Assembly (NCBI GenBank): GCA_035235625.1
Contig: CP141144.1
Location: 46,560,014-46,624,013, forward strand
DNA: 64,000 nucleotides
From: Saururus chinensis
Taxonomy: Eukaryota > Streptophyta > Magnoliopsida > Piperales > Saururaceae
Direction: 5' to 3'
Below are positions 44,220 to 55,705 of the stretch, one piece after another. The stretch's first letter is position 1. Every line of letters begins with the position of its first letter. The position numbers and the translations under genes were made by a program. The notes below the pieces were generated by a model. The model ran no database searches and was not told the origin of the DNA. It saw nothing but the letters and a program-made list of their open reading frames with translations.

Positions 44220-46844
44220 TGTCACGCCCCGGCACTGCCCGACCCGAGCCGAACCCGGTCCAGGGGCACAAGGCATACCACACTGGATTCTCAGGGTCTA
44301 GAAGACAATCATAATAATCTTAATCTGCAGGACAAGTACATAACTCGTCCCCACATAATTCTATTTAACTAGACTCAACCCGGGGAGTGCACATGTTCCA
44401 CATAGGAACTCGAATCGAAAACATGTCCTTTCGGACCAACCAAGTTTCGAGTAATTCACCGAGCGATTAATCCGGCAAGCAATCTCAACCATTACATACA
44501 ACCGATCAATTCCGATTAACCAACGGTAAAACCTCTTTCATGAAGTCCAATCCATGATGCATGATATTATGATACATTCGTGAGCAAGATCTACGTGGGT
44601 TCCAATATATGGAACATGGTCCTAATCAGTTCCCTCATGCATCATAATCACCTCATAATTAACTACAATGTCATAGTAGATTCCCCATACATGTGTGTTC
44701 ATGCATATTCTAAGCATACAATCAATGCTTTGATATAAACTCATAAGACAACCTATGCATGGTTAACCCATTCAAAATAATGAATTCCAACTGAAATCAC
44801 AAGCAAAATCTACCACAAAGCTTAAATCTATCCACATGAAATTGAACATTCTCGTCCACAACCATGATTTTTCCACGCATTAAGCTACGACATGAGCACA
44901 ATTATCACTCATAAATCATACTCATTATAGGAGAACTCATCTCACCATTTTCCTCATAACATCCCTGCTAGAAACATATTCCAATCACAAGAATTTTCAA
45001 TATTCACAAGTTCAAGGTACTTCAATATCAATATGCATAATTATCAACATAATATCATGCCACAAGACTAGACTTAAACACATTCCATAAATTTTTCATC
45101 ATCAATTCTACACCTCAAGTAGCCTAATATCATCATAGAATGCCTCTCATAACCATTAGAATCATCAAATGGAGTAAAACATTGAAATGTGCATAAGTTT
45201 CAAAAATAGCAAGAACTACCGTGTAGCCATTCGAACACCCTGCAGGGCCTTTCGATCGGCTATATTGCAAATCAGTCAAAAATGTACTGTTGCCGTTCGA
45301 ACGCCCTTGCAGGCCGTTCTAATACCAACAAAGCAGTTTTGACCTTCTTCTTCATTTTCGAAAATCAAACCGAAACATCATGAATTGCCTTCAAATCTTC
45401 ATCCATGGTACCAAACATTAACAAAAACTCATAAAACTTTCCAGAACACTAATTTATATCATTCTAAGACAAAACCCTAAGAAATCGAGATGAAAGATTT
45501 GCATTTACTAAACCCACAATTAGAGCACTAAATCAAGCAAACCCATTTCAAATAAACCATAAAAAATCGAGGTTTTACCATAAGAAAACTGAGATTTTGA
45601 AGACCCATTACCTTGTCACTTGATTAGGTTCGGATTTGACCTTCACCCTTCTTGGAAACCTTCCAAAAACATAGTGTCTAAGTTAAACTCCATTAAAAAT
45701 CAGTTTAACGTTAAAAACCTTAAAGAAATCTTAGACCTAGGGTTTGTTAAGCATACAAAATGAATTTTGAGAAGTAGAGTTTGAAGTAAGGGAGTAAATC
45801 AGTGATTTTGATGCTTGAAATATAATCAAATCAAGGGGAAATGATGGATTAAGAATGGATTTGAAGAAAACATAGGGTTTAGGCTAGATTAAAGAAAACA
45901 TACCTTAATCTCCCTCTAATCTGGCCTAACTGGGGAACTAGGTCCTAATCCCTTCTCCCAGCCTATTCCCAAAATGGAAATGGCTTAGCCTATTCCTTTT
46001 ATAGTAGGGTTTGGGGTGCACTTAATAAATTAATGGGGTATAAATAGAATTTTTGGCTAAAAATGGGTATTTTACAAATTTGAGCACTAATTAAATCTGA
46101 GAAAATTCTAAAAATTTTTGTATGAGCTTGTGTTGATGTTTGGGGCATTTTGGTTCAAAAATCTTAATTTTTGTTTAAATAAAGAGGATGTGTGATACTT
46201 TATGGTTGAATAGAAAAAAAACATTAATTAAGGATTCTAGTGCCCCCAAAGTTTTTAAAATTATGGGGGTCCAACCTAGGGTGCAAGACCCCAAATCCTT
46301 CTTGTGGTCTTTTGGCTGAGATTTCGTAGTTGACTCAACAAAGCGTTGTGATTTCATAGTGGACACAATGGTTTATAATGACACATATAGTGGAAATGAT
46401 AATTTAATTAAACAGGGTTCGATTGGGATTACTATTCCAATGAAATGATAATTGATATAAGCAAGGTTTAACCATAGTTACTATGATATGGAATTGATAT
46501 TAACTCATGTATTATTGGAAGATGTATCTTCTAATGTGTTTATGAGTATTAATAATTGTTGTTGATGATAGCTATTTCATGACTGGGCTTTTGCTCATCC
46601 CTTTTCTTTTGTTTGTTTTAGAAATCATTCATTGGGATTTTCTTTATGTCTTTTACGCAGACATGTGCCACTTGAAGGAATTACGAGGAATGGACAATTT
46701 TTTAGGCTGATTTTCTTGCACTTGATAGATCTTGGATGGTTTCATAGTTGGGTTAAGGCATTTGAATCACGTCCCGATTTAGGGTGTAATTTAATAATTT
46801 ATTAATAAGTATTTTTTTGGGGTTTAAATTCATGGGGCGTGACA
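44220..46844. mobile_element. Putative solo LTR with 11-bp inverted ends
   Basis: It begins TGTCACGCCCC and ends GGGGCGTGACA, perfect inverted copies and a common form of plant Ty3/gypsy LTR ends. At 2625 bp it is in the size range of large gypsy LTRs. A pair of G/C-rich imperfect repeats, 'ccattcgaacaccctgcagg' and 'ccgttcgaacgcccttgcag', lies at about 45230-45320. Flanks (TTATG and ATGAC) do not form a clean 5-bp duplication, so recombination or decay at one edge is possible. No coding. Confidence 0.55.
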
Positions 46845-49590
46845 ATGACAATGTAATAATGATAAAAATAATTTAAATTCACATCCCAAATCAACTCTCA
46901 TCTCAACAAAATAAAAATGACTAATTTTCGTGGTAGCATCAAGGAGATCTCGACGACTCCTTGAATGTATACCATTGCACAGAGCAACTTCAAACTCTTA
47001 CTGAAGATTATCACCTACTTCATTGACCCCATGAAGCTAAGGCCTATAAGGGCTCATAGACCCAAGTGTTGAGATTCTAAATATTCCTTAATTTTTTAGA
47101 TCTCCTATGTCGCATTGTGCTCATGTATCTTTTAATATTATAACCCATTCAAACCATCTCTTGAGCCCTAAGTAAAAAATCTTCAAACAAAAAACTCCCA
47201 AGCCAAATGGGAGATGAAAACTGTGATTGCAATCCCAACCATGAGTCTCCTCTACATGGCTAAGAGGACCCACTCTTGGAGTCCCAACCAATACTTGGCC
47301 CGTTTGTCCTTTAGTGTCACACACACCCCTTGGTATGCAAAAACCCAGGGTTTTCTTAGCCTTATTCATACATGTTTTCCATCATCGTGTGTTTCCATAT
47401 TCATTTACATTCATTATTCCAACAAATCACACTCATGTATTCCTCATTGGTTGTGGAAACATTAGTAAAAGCTTAACTTGAAAATCATGAGCCAATGTAC
47501 AATCGGTCACAACCCATAGACACATCAGTGGATGTATCAATGGCCATCATCGACGTGTTGAACCCCTTCCTATAGTAAGTGAACTATGGAGATTCCATTT
47601 TGCCAACATCGTTACCGACATGTCGATCTCACTATTGGTGCTAAGTTTAACACCACGCACCCTGCGCATCAATGTCGGTACTACTTATTTTTTGCTGACC
47701 ATTAATACCCTCATTGACATATCGATGAATGTGCTGGTGTTCAAGGACAAGAAAGAACGCTTCCATTCTAGTGCTTAATTCTTTCCCCTTTCATAAAAGC
47801 ATTCAAACATGATGTCTTAACGCATAAAACTTCATTTGAAACCATATAACTATGTAAATCATACATAATTTCAATAAATCATCACCATAATTATAATATT
47901 ACCCTATTTAACATGTTTCTACTCATAACCACGATTTAATCACCAAGAAAATTCATGTTATCAAAGATATACTTTTATTTATTCTATAAAACATAAATTT
48001 GGTTCAAAAATAACATTCAATCTCTACTCTAATGTTTTTCTGAGAATTCTCTCTCAATGTTTCCCATTTGGCATTTTGTACTCTTGGTCAAAGTCTTTTT
48101 TATTCCTCTTTTACTCTTTTGATATATGGAATATCCACATTCTTGTTGTCCTTGCCCTTTTATAAAGGATATAATTGCCTGTTAAGACCAAAGACCGCAT
48201 AACCATCCATATTCTCATAGCAACAATTTCTTACGATTTCACAGACATGTCAGTGACTTACTGACAATTAACTGTGTATTTCACTTATGTGACCATACAC
48301 ACATTGGTGGCTTGTCAATTTTACAATTATGATATTTTTATTTTAGGAAAAATTGCAAGACTCCTGAAAAGGAAGTTCAAACACTTGAGACTTCTCACTG
48401 CAAGGGTAAAGCATCTTTCAAAAATATTTACTCAAATAGATTATGGGAGTTTGGGGAAGGAGTTCATCTTCAGCCAAGCGATAGGGTTTTGTAACTCATG
48501 TGATGTGAATTTAGCAATTATGTGAATGGTCTAAGTGGACTATGGGGCTCCCATGATAGGAGTTTGGGAACGTGTTTATCACTTGGATAATTATTAAGAA
48601 AAAGATAATGTAAAGCACTTTTGTGTTTTTGTGACAAAAGCATCTATACATGGAATTAGCCACATGTAATTAAAAGGAAAGATGAAATAATGAAACAAAT
48701 TATATTGATTAATTGGGAGACCATATGGTGAGATATTAAGCTTAAAATATTGCTCTATATGTTCCACATAAATAAAGCTATTAGCCTAATGAACTGACAT
48801 GCTTATTTATAGTATGAAATCTATTAGGTATATGTAAATATACTTGAGCATCCTAATGGAGAAGATTTTGGTGAGGAGGAATAACAGCGTGTAGGTAAGC
48901 ATGCGCAGACCTTGTGAGGGATAAAAACAATGACAAAGTATGTTTACTATCATACTATGTGTCAAAACATAATGGAAACTAATAATAGTGCATGTGACAT
49001 GTCAATTTATACTATGTTATGTTAATTTGGATAATCATGTCACTTACACTAAGATGAACCCTATGTGAGTTTTGAATTTTGTTAATTATCTATGATGGAT
49101 TGATATATGTGGTATGTTGCAAATAGCTTATTACATAAGATTTATTTTAGCGGAGGTGTTAGTTTTGGTTTAAAGAAAATGAAAAAAATTTATCCACATT
49201 TTTCATGCTTTGATACATTTATAAAAGTATTTTAAAATTTTGGGTTGTGACATCAACCTTTCTTTCAATGAAGTATAATAATGAGAGATTTGAGACTCGA
49301 AAAAATAAGCTCATATAGATTTAATAAAAGTGCACCTTAAGAACATGTAGGCAAGAGGATCCTCCATCTTACATAGAACACAATCTCCATGTTGTCTCCT
49401 AAAACAACTGGCTAGCAATTTTTTAGTGTTTGTGTCACATCTCAAAATTTTATAAGTTCATTTATCAGAAATCAACAATGAAAAGATATTTCTTTATAAG
49501 ATAAAACATGAAATTCCACCAGCCAAGACATCAACATATTTATAACTTCTTTATAAGATAAAAAATTATAAAATAAATTTTTTTTTGCAC
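46845..49590. other. AT-rich non-coding stretch
   Basis: No coding frame with a recognisable domain, no tRNA and no terminal repeats were seen. Short frames (47121-47465 and 48274-48525) are unremarkable. Confidence 0.4.
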
Positions 49591-49689
49591 AGCTTCACCA
49601 ATCATTGATCAACAAAGAATGATTTTGGTACAAATATTGTGTTTTCGCGTGCACCATTGAATTTGAGTGACCAGTGATTGGTGAAGCTT
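49591..49689. repeat. Hairpin: 17-bp inverted repeat, 65-base loop
   Basis: AGCTTCACCAATCATTG (49591-49607) pairs with CAGTGATTGGTGAAGCT (49673-49689) with one mismatch. It may be a small MITE relic; no target duplication was identified. Confidence 0.6.
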
Positions 49690-49959
49690 CACTAGCAGGC
49701 TTGAGTTCATGACGAAGTAGCAAGTATTGTAAACACATTTTAACTTTTTCTTGGATCTGGTCAAGCGGGATAAGAATTTGCTAGCTGGTTGTTGCATAGT
49801 GCTAAATATTAAAAATAAAAAAAACTAATTAAGAAGCCATTAATCGAACAACTTATGCTAACGTGGAATTTAAATTCTCACTTATGCTAACGTGCACTAA
49901 TATATCTACTAGTATACGTAACATCAATCTTAAAGTGCAGGCAACTTTCAGTAGATATG

Positions 49960-50225
49960 AGTACCCAATTTCTCAAACATCTCTTGTGAATATCGGTGGG
50001 CCCAAATGACGTAGACTACTATCTTGGCCTGCTTCAAGGAATCTACCATCTGCTCAGAAAGAAAAGTTTCGAGACATTTGAATCTAGGACTTGAATCCAC
50101 TTCACTATGAACCTGCTGCCAGATTCATGCATGAAATCTTCTAAGAAACTACGTATATTCTGACGAAGTCATATCCAAGATGAGATTGGTATCAAAAGTG
50201 GTTGCTGGACTAAAATAAAATTGGT
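49960..50225. repeat. Dispersed repeat, copy 2
   Basis: Homologous to 36515-36755, including 'gaatatcggtgggcccaaat', 'cttggcctgcttcaa' and 'gatgagattggtatcaaaag'. It lacks the 'attgatcaa' part at its left. Confidence 0.65.
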
Positions 50226-50373
50226 AGATAGCAAAGCACCTTGGCCAACCATGCCAAGTACAGTATCCTATCATATTGTCGTGACAAATGTGGTTAGTTG
50301 ATGTCATATTACCAATCTCACGTGAATATTATTTTCCAATGTACATATTACTAGTAAAAGTGCATATGCAAAA

Positions 50374-50650
50374 TTGCACTCTAGAAATTTAGAGTTTTAT
50401 TAATATGTGCAAATTGAGCTTCAAGTTTAGCAATTTTACATAGTTCATAAATAAGAGCCAATAAATAATAATTTAAGCAGGGTAATTCAATATTTCTAAG
50501 ACAATGAAATGCACGTGCATGTAGACAAGTATTGTACTCTAGAGATTTAAAGTCTTATTACTATGTGCAAATTGAGCTTCAAGTTTTACAATTTTACCCC
50601 GTTTATAAATAAGTTTATAAATATTATTTTAAACATATTAGGGGTAATTT
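50374..50650. repeat. Tandem duplication, about 160-bp period
   Basis: 'tatgtgcaaattgagcttca' plus flanks occurs at about 50393 and about 50560. Both are preceded by 'actctaga.attta' and followed by 'caattttac' and 'taaataag'. The two copies are diverged. Confidence 0.65.
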
Positions 50651-50849
50651 AAAATTTTTATGACAAAAATCTCTAGCCTTTATCACTTTAATAATAATAT
50701 AGATATAGATATATGGTGTAAAGAATATAGAAGGCACAATTCATTTACACAAATGAACATGGATCATCCAAATGAATGTTTAAGGACATCTAAATGGCCC
50801 ATTGCAGGAATTGTAATGGCAACTTTGATTTTTTCTTTTCACCATTGTG

Positions 50850-51210
50850 TTGTGCAAGCGTACATAGCATCACTTATTGATCAATAATGATTGACGCCCC
50901 CCCGATTGTTGAATACTTAATTAGAAGTCTTCCCTACTCACAAATCTTTGAATTCAGACTCAGCATTAGGAGAAATTAATGAGTACTCCCAAATAACCAG
51001 TGGGATTTACTCTATTTAAAGATTGAAAGCACACATTAGTGCAAGTGGGAAGTGTTCTATTGTATGCTAGTGCAAGTGGGACTACACTAGTATGTGCACC
51101 GTCAATCGTGTCCATTACACGAACCTCAACATTTTTATAATCTCTTTTTAATATCGGTGGGCCCAAATAAAAGTAGGCTATAATTTTTGGCCTACTTCAA
51201 AGTAAAGTAC
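50850..51210. repeat. Dispersed repeat, copy 3
   Basis: The left part matches 36405-36500 ('tagcatcacttattgatcaa', 'ttgaattcagactcagc'). The right part (from 51145) matches 'aatatcggtgggcccaaata' and 'ggcctacttcaaagtaaa'. About 170 bp of other sequence separate the parts. Confidence 0.6.
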
Positions 51211-51248
51211 CATATTAAAATTTAAAAATTTTTAAAATAAAAAAAACT

Positions 51249-51410
51249 AGTAGCGACACATAACGTATGTGTCGCTACTACATTAGTTAGTAGCGATGCA
51301 TACATCTATGTATCACTACTATAGTAGGCTAGTAGCAACGCATACAAATATGCATTGATAATACCCTAAGTTAGTAGCAATGCATACGTATATGCGTCGC
51401 TACTAAGAAT
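51249..51410. repeat. Subterminal-type repeats, 'tagtagcgacgcata' family
   Basis: Four inverted units such as TAGTAGCGACACATA ... TATGTGTCGCTACTA occur in 160 bp, resembling subterminal repeats of CACTA elements. No CACTA terminus is found on this side. They lie just outside the 2.7-kb duplication. Confidence 0.6.
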
Positions 51411-51455
51411 TTTTTTAAAAAAAATTTAAATATTTTATAATAATAATTTTAATTC

Positions 51456-51895
51456 TCTCCTCTCCTCTCTCTCCCCTCTCTCCCTCTCTCTCTTTCCTCT
51501 CTATCTCTTCTCTCTCCTCACTCTCTCTCTCCCTCCCTCACTCTCTCTCTTCCCTCTCTCTCTTATCTCTCTCTCCTCATCCTCTCTCCCCTCTTTCTCT
51601 CTCTTCTCTCTCACTCTTCACCCCTCTCTCCTCTCTCTACCCTCTCTCTCCCCTCTTTCTCTCTCTTCTTTCTCTCCTCTATCTACCCTCTCTCTCTCGT
51701 CACCCTCTCTCCCCTCTTTCTCTCTCTTCTCTCTCTCCTCATCTTCTCTCTCTCTCCTCACCCTCTCTCTTTTTTCTCTGTTGTCTCTCCTCACCCCCTC
51801 TCTTATCTCTCCCCCATCCTCTCTCTCTACACTCTCTCTCCTCCTCTTTTTTCTCTCTCTCCTCTCTCTTGCTCTCTTCACTCTCTCTTTTAATA
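51456..51895. repeat. CT-rich (CTCTCT/CTCC) microsatellite-like tract
   Basis: Almost pure pyrimidine on the plus strand for about 440 bp, with scattered CTCACC and CTCATC interruptions. The Arg/Glu-rich minus-strand frame through it is a composition artefact. A shuffled version occurs in copy 2 at 59352-59805. Confidence 0.9.
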
Positions 51896-52109
51896 TTTTA
51901 AAATTAATAAGTATATTTAAGTAATAAAACATATTATATATAAATTATGAAAGTTTATTCTATTATTGACACTACCTTTTATTTAAAATTTAATATTTAT
52001 TTATTATATAAATAAATAGTAAATATTGAATAAAATATATTATATTTAATAAGTTTATTTTAAATTTTTTAATATTTATTTATTCTATAATTATATATTA
52101 AATAAAATT

Positions 52110-52586
52110 AATTAATAAAAGCTAATGGTGACGCTTGTAAACAAGTGTCGCTATTATCAATGCTATTTGTGATGCTTGTTTAAAAGCATCGTTAATAGTT
52201 CTAAATTTTTAATTTTAAATTCATTACTATTAGTGACGCTTTTATTAAGCATCGCTAGTAGCATACCTATTAGCAACACTTTCTACGAAGCGTCACTGTT
52301 GTTAAATCTATTAGCGACGCTTTAGAAAAAATTTCACTAATAGTAATGATTTTTTAAACAAATATATTTTAGCGACACTCGTTTTAAGCGTCGTTAATAG
52401 TCATATATTAGAGACGCTTAGAAAGCGTCACTAATATATGACTATTAGCGATGCTTAATAAAAAGTGTTGCTAATATATAATTTTTTTTGTGACGCTTAG
52501 TTATGTGTCGCAAGTAATAGTTTTTAGCAACGCTTTTATTTGCATCGCTAATAAAAGTGTCGCTAATGATATATTTTGTTGTAGTG
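52110..52586 (-). mobile_element. CACTA (En/Spm) transposon terminus with subterminal repeats, copy 1
   Basis: The right edge TTTTGTTGTAGTG (ending 52586) is the reverse complement of CACTACAACAAAA, a standard plant CACTA end. Inward lie many hairpin-forming 'ttagcgacgctt' and 'aagcgtcgctaat' units, the usual transposase-binding subterminal repeats. No transposase was found. The other end may be lost or be the related repeats at 51249-51410. Confidence 0.75.
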
Positions 52587-53733
52587 AAATGAGACCTCAC
52601 ATAGATATGTTATCTTATTTTAAGTGAGGCCCCCTTGTATGGTACACTTCTTGACGTTATATTTTTTACTCTAAATATAAGTGTCAAAGTTTGGATATGA
52701 CAATAGTACAACTAGGGGTGAGGAACTGGGAAAGATGGGAAAAATAAAAATTATGGGAATATGTAAAAAGTACTAAAAAATAATAATAAGAAAATAGTTA
52801 TAAAAAATAAGTAAAATAAAAACTAATTATTTTTTAGAGTAGAAGTATCCATAAGATTATGTTGATAGAATTTCCTATTAGCTAATTAAGTGGCCCTGCA
52901 TGATAATTAGGGATTATGAGAAGATTAATTATCTTGTTTCTCACTGGTTAAAAATTGAGATGTTGTGACCACTAGATGGAAGTGGTTACTCAAGGAGAAA
53001 TTAGAGGTGATGGTCCTCTCTCAGCCCAACACAAGCATCATAGACAATAAACACTACATCTTGAAGAAAATCATCATTAAGGTGAAGGGTAAGGTAGAGA
53101 AATCTCTCCCCAGGTGATATTCAATCATAAATATGGTTAAGGAATATTCATGTCTCAAATAACTCAGATTTATGAAGCTAAATCTTATGATGATGCTCAA
53201 TCTTTGTTGGTCGCTCCTAATGTCTATTTTTCATGTTTTGGGCTCATTACACTCATTTCTTACTCTTCTAAATTTTTACAACATATTTATTACTTTTAAA
53301 ATGTCCTTTTCATATATGCTATACAATTAAATTATTACATGTAGCGACTCCTTGTATATTTGACCTATCTCTCACAAAAGTTCTCTAGGAAATAGATAAA
53401 TAAAACCAAAGAGCAGGGGTGGAAGCTGAATTTTTAGTGAAGGAAGTAAAAAATAACTAAGCCATAAATCAATTTTAAGTGTATGCATATCATTAGTCTA
53501 CCACAAAACATGAAGTTCAAAACCAAGTCGTGCCAATTTTTACCACGAAAATTAGAATGCCAAGAAGATAATAAAACTTGCATGTTTTCTAAAAGATCAA
53601 AAGAGGCAATCTTTCCTAAACTCAGACCAAGCCCAAGTGGCCCAAATCCAAGTGTCTTCACTCAAATTGTTCTATTTCACTTATGCAAGTAGTAAAAATC
53701 ACTTCTGCACTCAATTCAGATTAAAGACAATCT

Positions 53734-54284
53734 TGTGGGGAATAAAACTACAGGCCTCGCCAAACAGAGTATAAGTATACTGTACTCTGGTTCTGGCCGA
53801 ACAGAGTATATAGTTACTATTCTGGAGTTCTAGGCGAATAGAGTATAGTTTTACTGTTCCCCTGCCTGTACTGTGGAAATATGGATCTAGGAACGCCAAT
53901 ACGAAAGCAAAGTACACAAGGGAATTTAACATGGTTTGGCCTTGTTGCCTACGTCCACGGGATCACACAATTCCACTAAATAGAGAATAAGAGTACAAGA
54001 GAATTACAAGATCTCTCAGCAACGCTCCTCACGCAATACACAAGAAGAAAACTCCTTCCTCTCAGAATCTCTGTTTTCCTTCTCTGTGCGTAGACCTCTC
54101 GGTTCCGGGTCGTGGCGGCTGCAACTTCTCTGGAATTCTCTTCGTGTCAGAATCCACTCACGCATCAATCTCTCATCACTAATAAGCCTCTATGATAAAA
54201 CCTATTTATAACTTAGGTCATGCAGGGTAAAGGACAAGACTGCCCTTCACTTAAAGAATCCCGTAATTGGTTTCACCGCCAACA
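53734..54284 (-). repeat. Left LTR (3' LTR relative to coding strand), 551 bp
   Basis: The ends are TG...CA. It is highly similar to the right LTR, with about ten scattered differences and one divergent patch near 53818-53840. It carries the 'ggtttggcc...gcctacgtccacggg' block that typifies copia LTRs. Confidence 0.95.
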
Positions 54285-54301
54285 ATCTCCCACTTGAAAC
54301 C
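54285..54301 (-). other. Polypurine tract
   Basis: On the minus strand GGTTTCAAGTGGGAGAT directly precedes the TGTTGG start of the 3' LTR. It is the purine-rich primer for plus-strand DNA synthesis. Confidence 0.85.
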
Positions 54302-54439
54302 AAATTACTTAAAATCTTCAGCAACAATTCTCCCACTCAAATTAATCCCTTTCGAATCAATTTCATATACAGAGCCAATTGCAAGCAAGACAATTGCTCC
54401 ACTCATATCTAATGTAACTGTGTGATCACCACCATCCTT

Positions 54440-55705
54440 CTAGTGTAGAAGACCAATAGTGGTTGAGCAAATGCTCAATTTCTCCATTGTCACCACCTTA
54501 GTAAACATATCCGTTGGATTCTCCTTAGTATGTATCTTCTCCAAGAAGACCTTCTTCTCTTCAACAAGTTCTCTCACAAAATGATACTTGATTTCAATAT
54601 GTTTCGTTCTAGAATGAAACACGCTGTTCTTTGCCATATCAATTGCACTCTTGTTATCACAATAGAGTACACACCTCTCTTGAGGTTTGTCCAACTCCTT
54701 CAAGAATGTTTTTAACCACATCATCATCTCGCAAGCTTCAGTAGTTGCAATATACTCTGCCTCAGCAGATGAATTTGTCACAGATTTCTGCAATTGTGAC
54801 TGCCAAGCAACTGCACCACTGCCTAATGTGAAGACAAAACCTGTAGTGCTTCTTCTGTTATCAAGATTACCTCCATAATCTGAATCAACAAAGCCAACTA
54901 AGTTAATCCTGGAATTTCCACCAAAGTGTAAAGACATACCTGAGGAACCCTTCAGATATCTATGAATCCATTTCACTGCATTCCAGTGCTCTTCTCCTGG
55001 ATTCGCCATAAACCTTGCAACTTGACTCACAACATGAGCTATATCTGGTCTAGTGCAAGTGGCTGCATACATCAATGAACCAACTGGTTTGGCACCCAAC
55101 ATGTTGAACTTCATTAAGACCTTCTCAACATATTCCTCTTGGGATAATTTCAACACTTTCTGCTCTCTATCTCTTGTAATTCGCATGCCAAGGATTTGCT
55201 TGGCTGGTCCAAGATCCTTCATTGCGAATTTAGAAGACAACTGTCTCTTGAGCATCTCAATCTCACCATAATCTGCTCCTGCAATCAACATGTCATCCAC
55301 ATATAACAACAAAAGCAAGTAGGAGGTTCTCAACTTTTTGTAATAGCAGCAATGATCAGAATAGCAACGATAAAATCCAATGGATAGCATAAATCCATCA
55401 AATTTCCTATACCACTGTCTTGGAGCTTGCTTGAGACCATACAAGCTCTTAGACAACCTGCACACCAAATTCTCCTTTCCTCTTACCACATAACCTTGGG
55501 GTTGATGCATATAGATCTCTTCTTCCAAATCACCATGTAGGAAGGCTGTTTTAACATCTAACTGCTCTAAATGAAGATCCTCAACTGCAACAATGGACAA
55601 CACCATTCTGATGGTAGCAATTCTGACAATAGGAGCAAATATCTCTGTATAATCTACTCCATACTTCTGCTCAAAGCCTTTGACAACTAGTCTAGCTTTG
55701 TACCT
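54440..55705 (-). pseudogene. Copia reverse transcriptase / RNase H
   Basis: The open frame from 55606 has LDVKTAFLHGDLEEEIYM, KSLYGLKQAPRQWY and YVDD (residues 102-105 of this frame). RNase H motifs follow: FVDSDYGGNLDNRRSTTGFV, SSAEAEYIATTEA, LYCDNKSAIDMAKNSVFHSR and TKHIEIKYHF. Between AKPV and GSLMY (residues 172-180, window about 55080-55100) the usual 35-40 residue linker is missing. The stop at about 55706 cuts it from the integrase. RT and RNase H catalytic residues remain. Confidence 0.95.

Noticed and set aside
48274-48525. 83-codon plus-strand frame
   Set aside because: Length is expected by chance, composition follows the AT-rich surroundings and no domain is visible.
51618-51932. 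Arg/Glu-rich 104-codon minus-strand frame
   Set aside because: Read-through of the CTCTCT tract; not kept in frame in copy 2.
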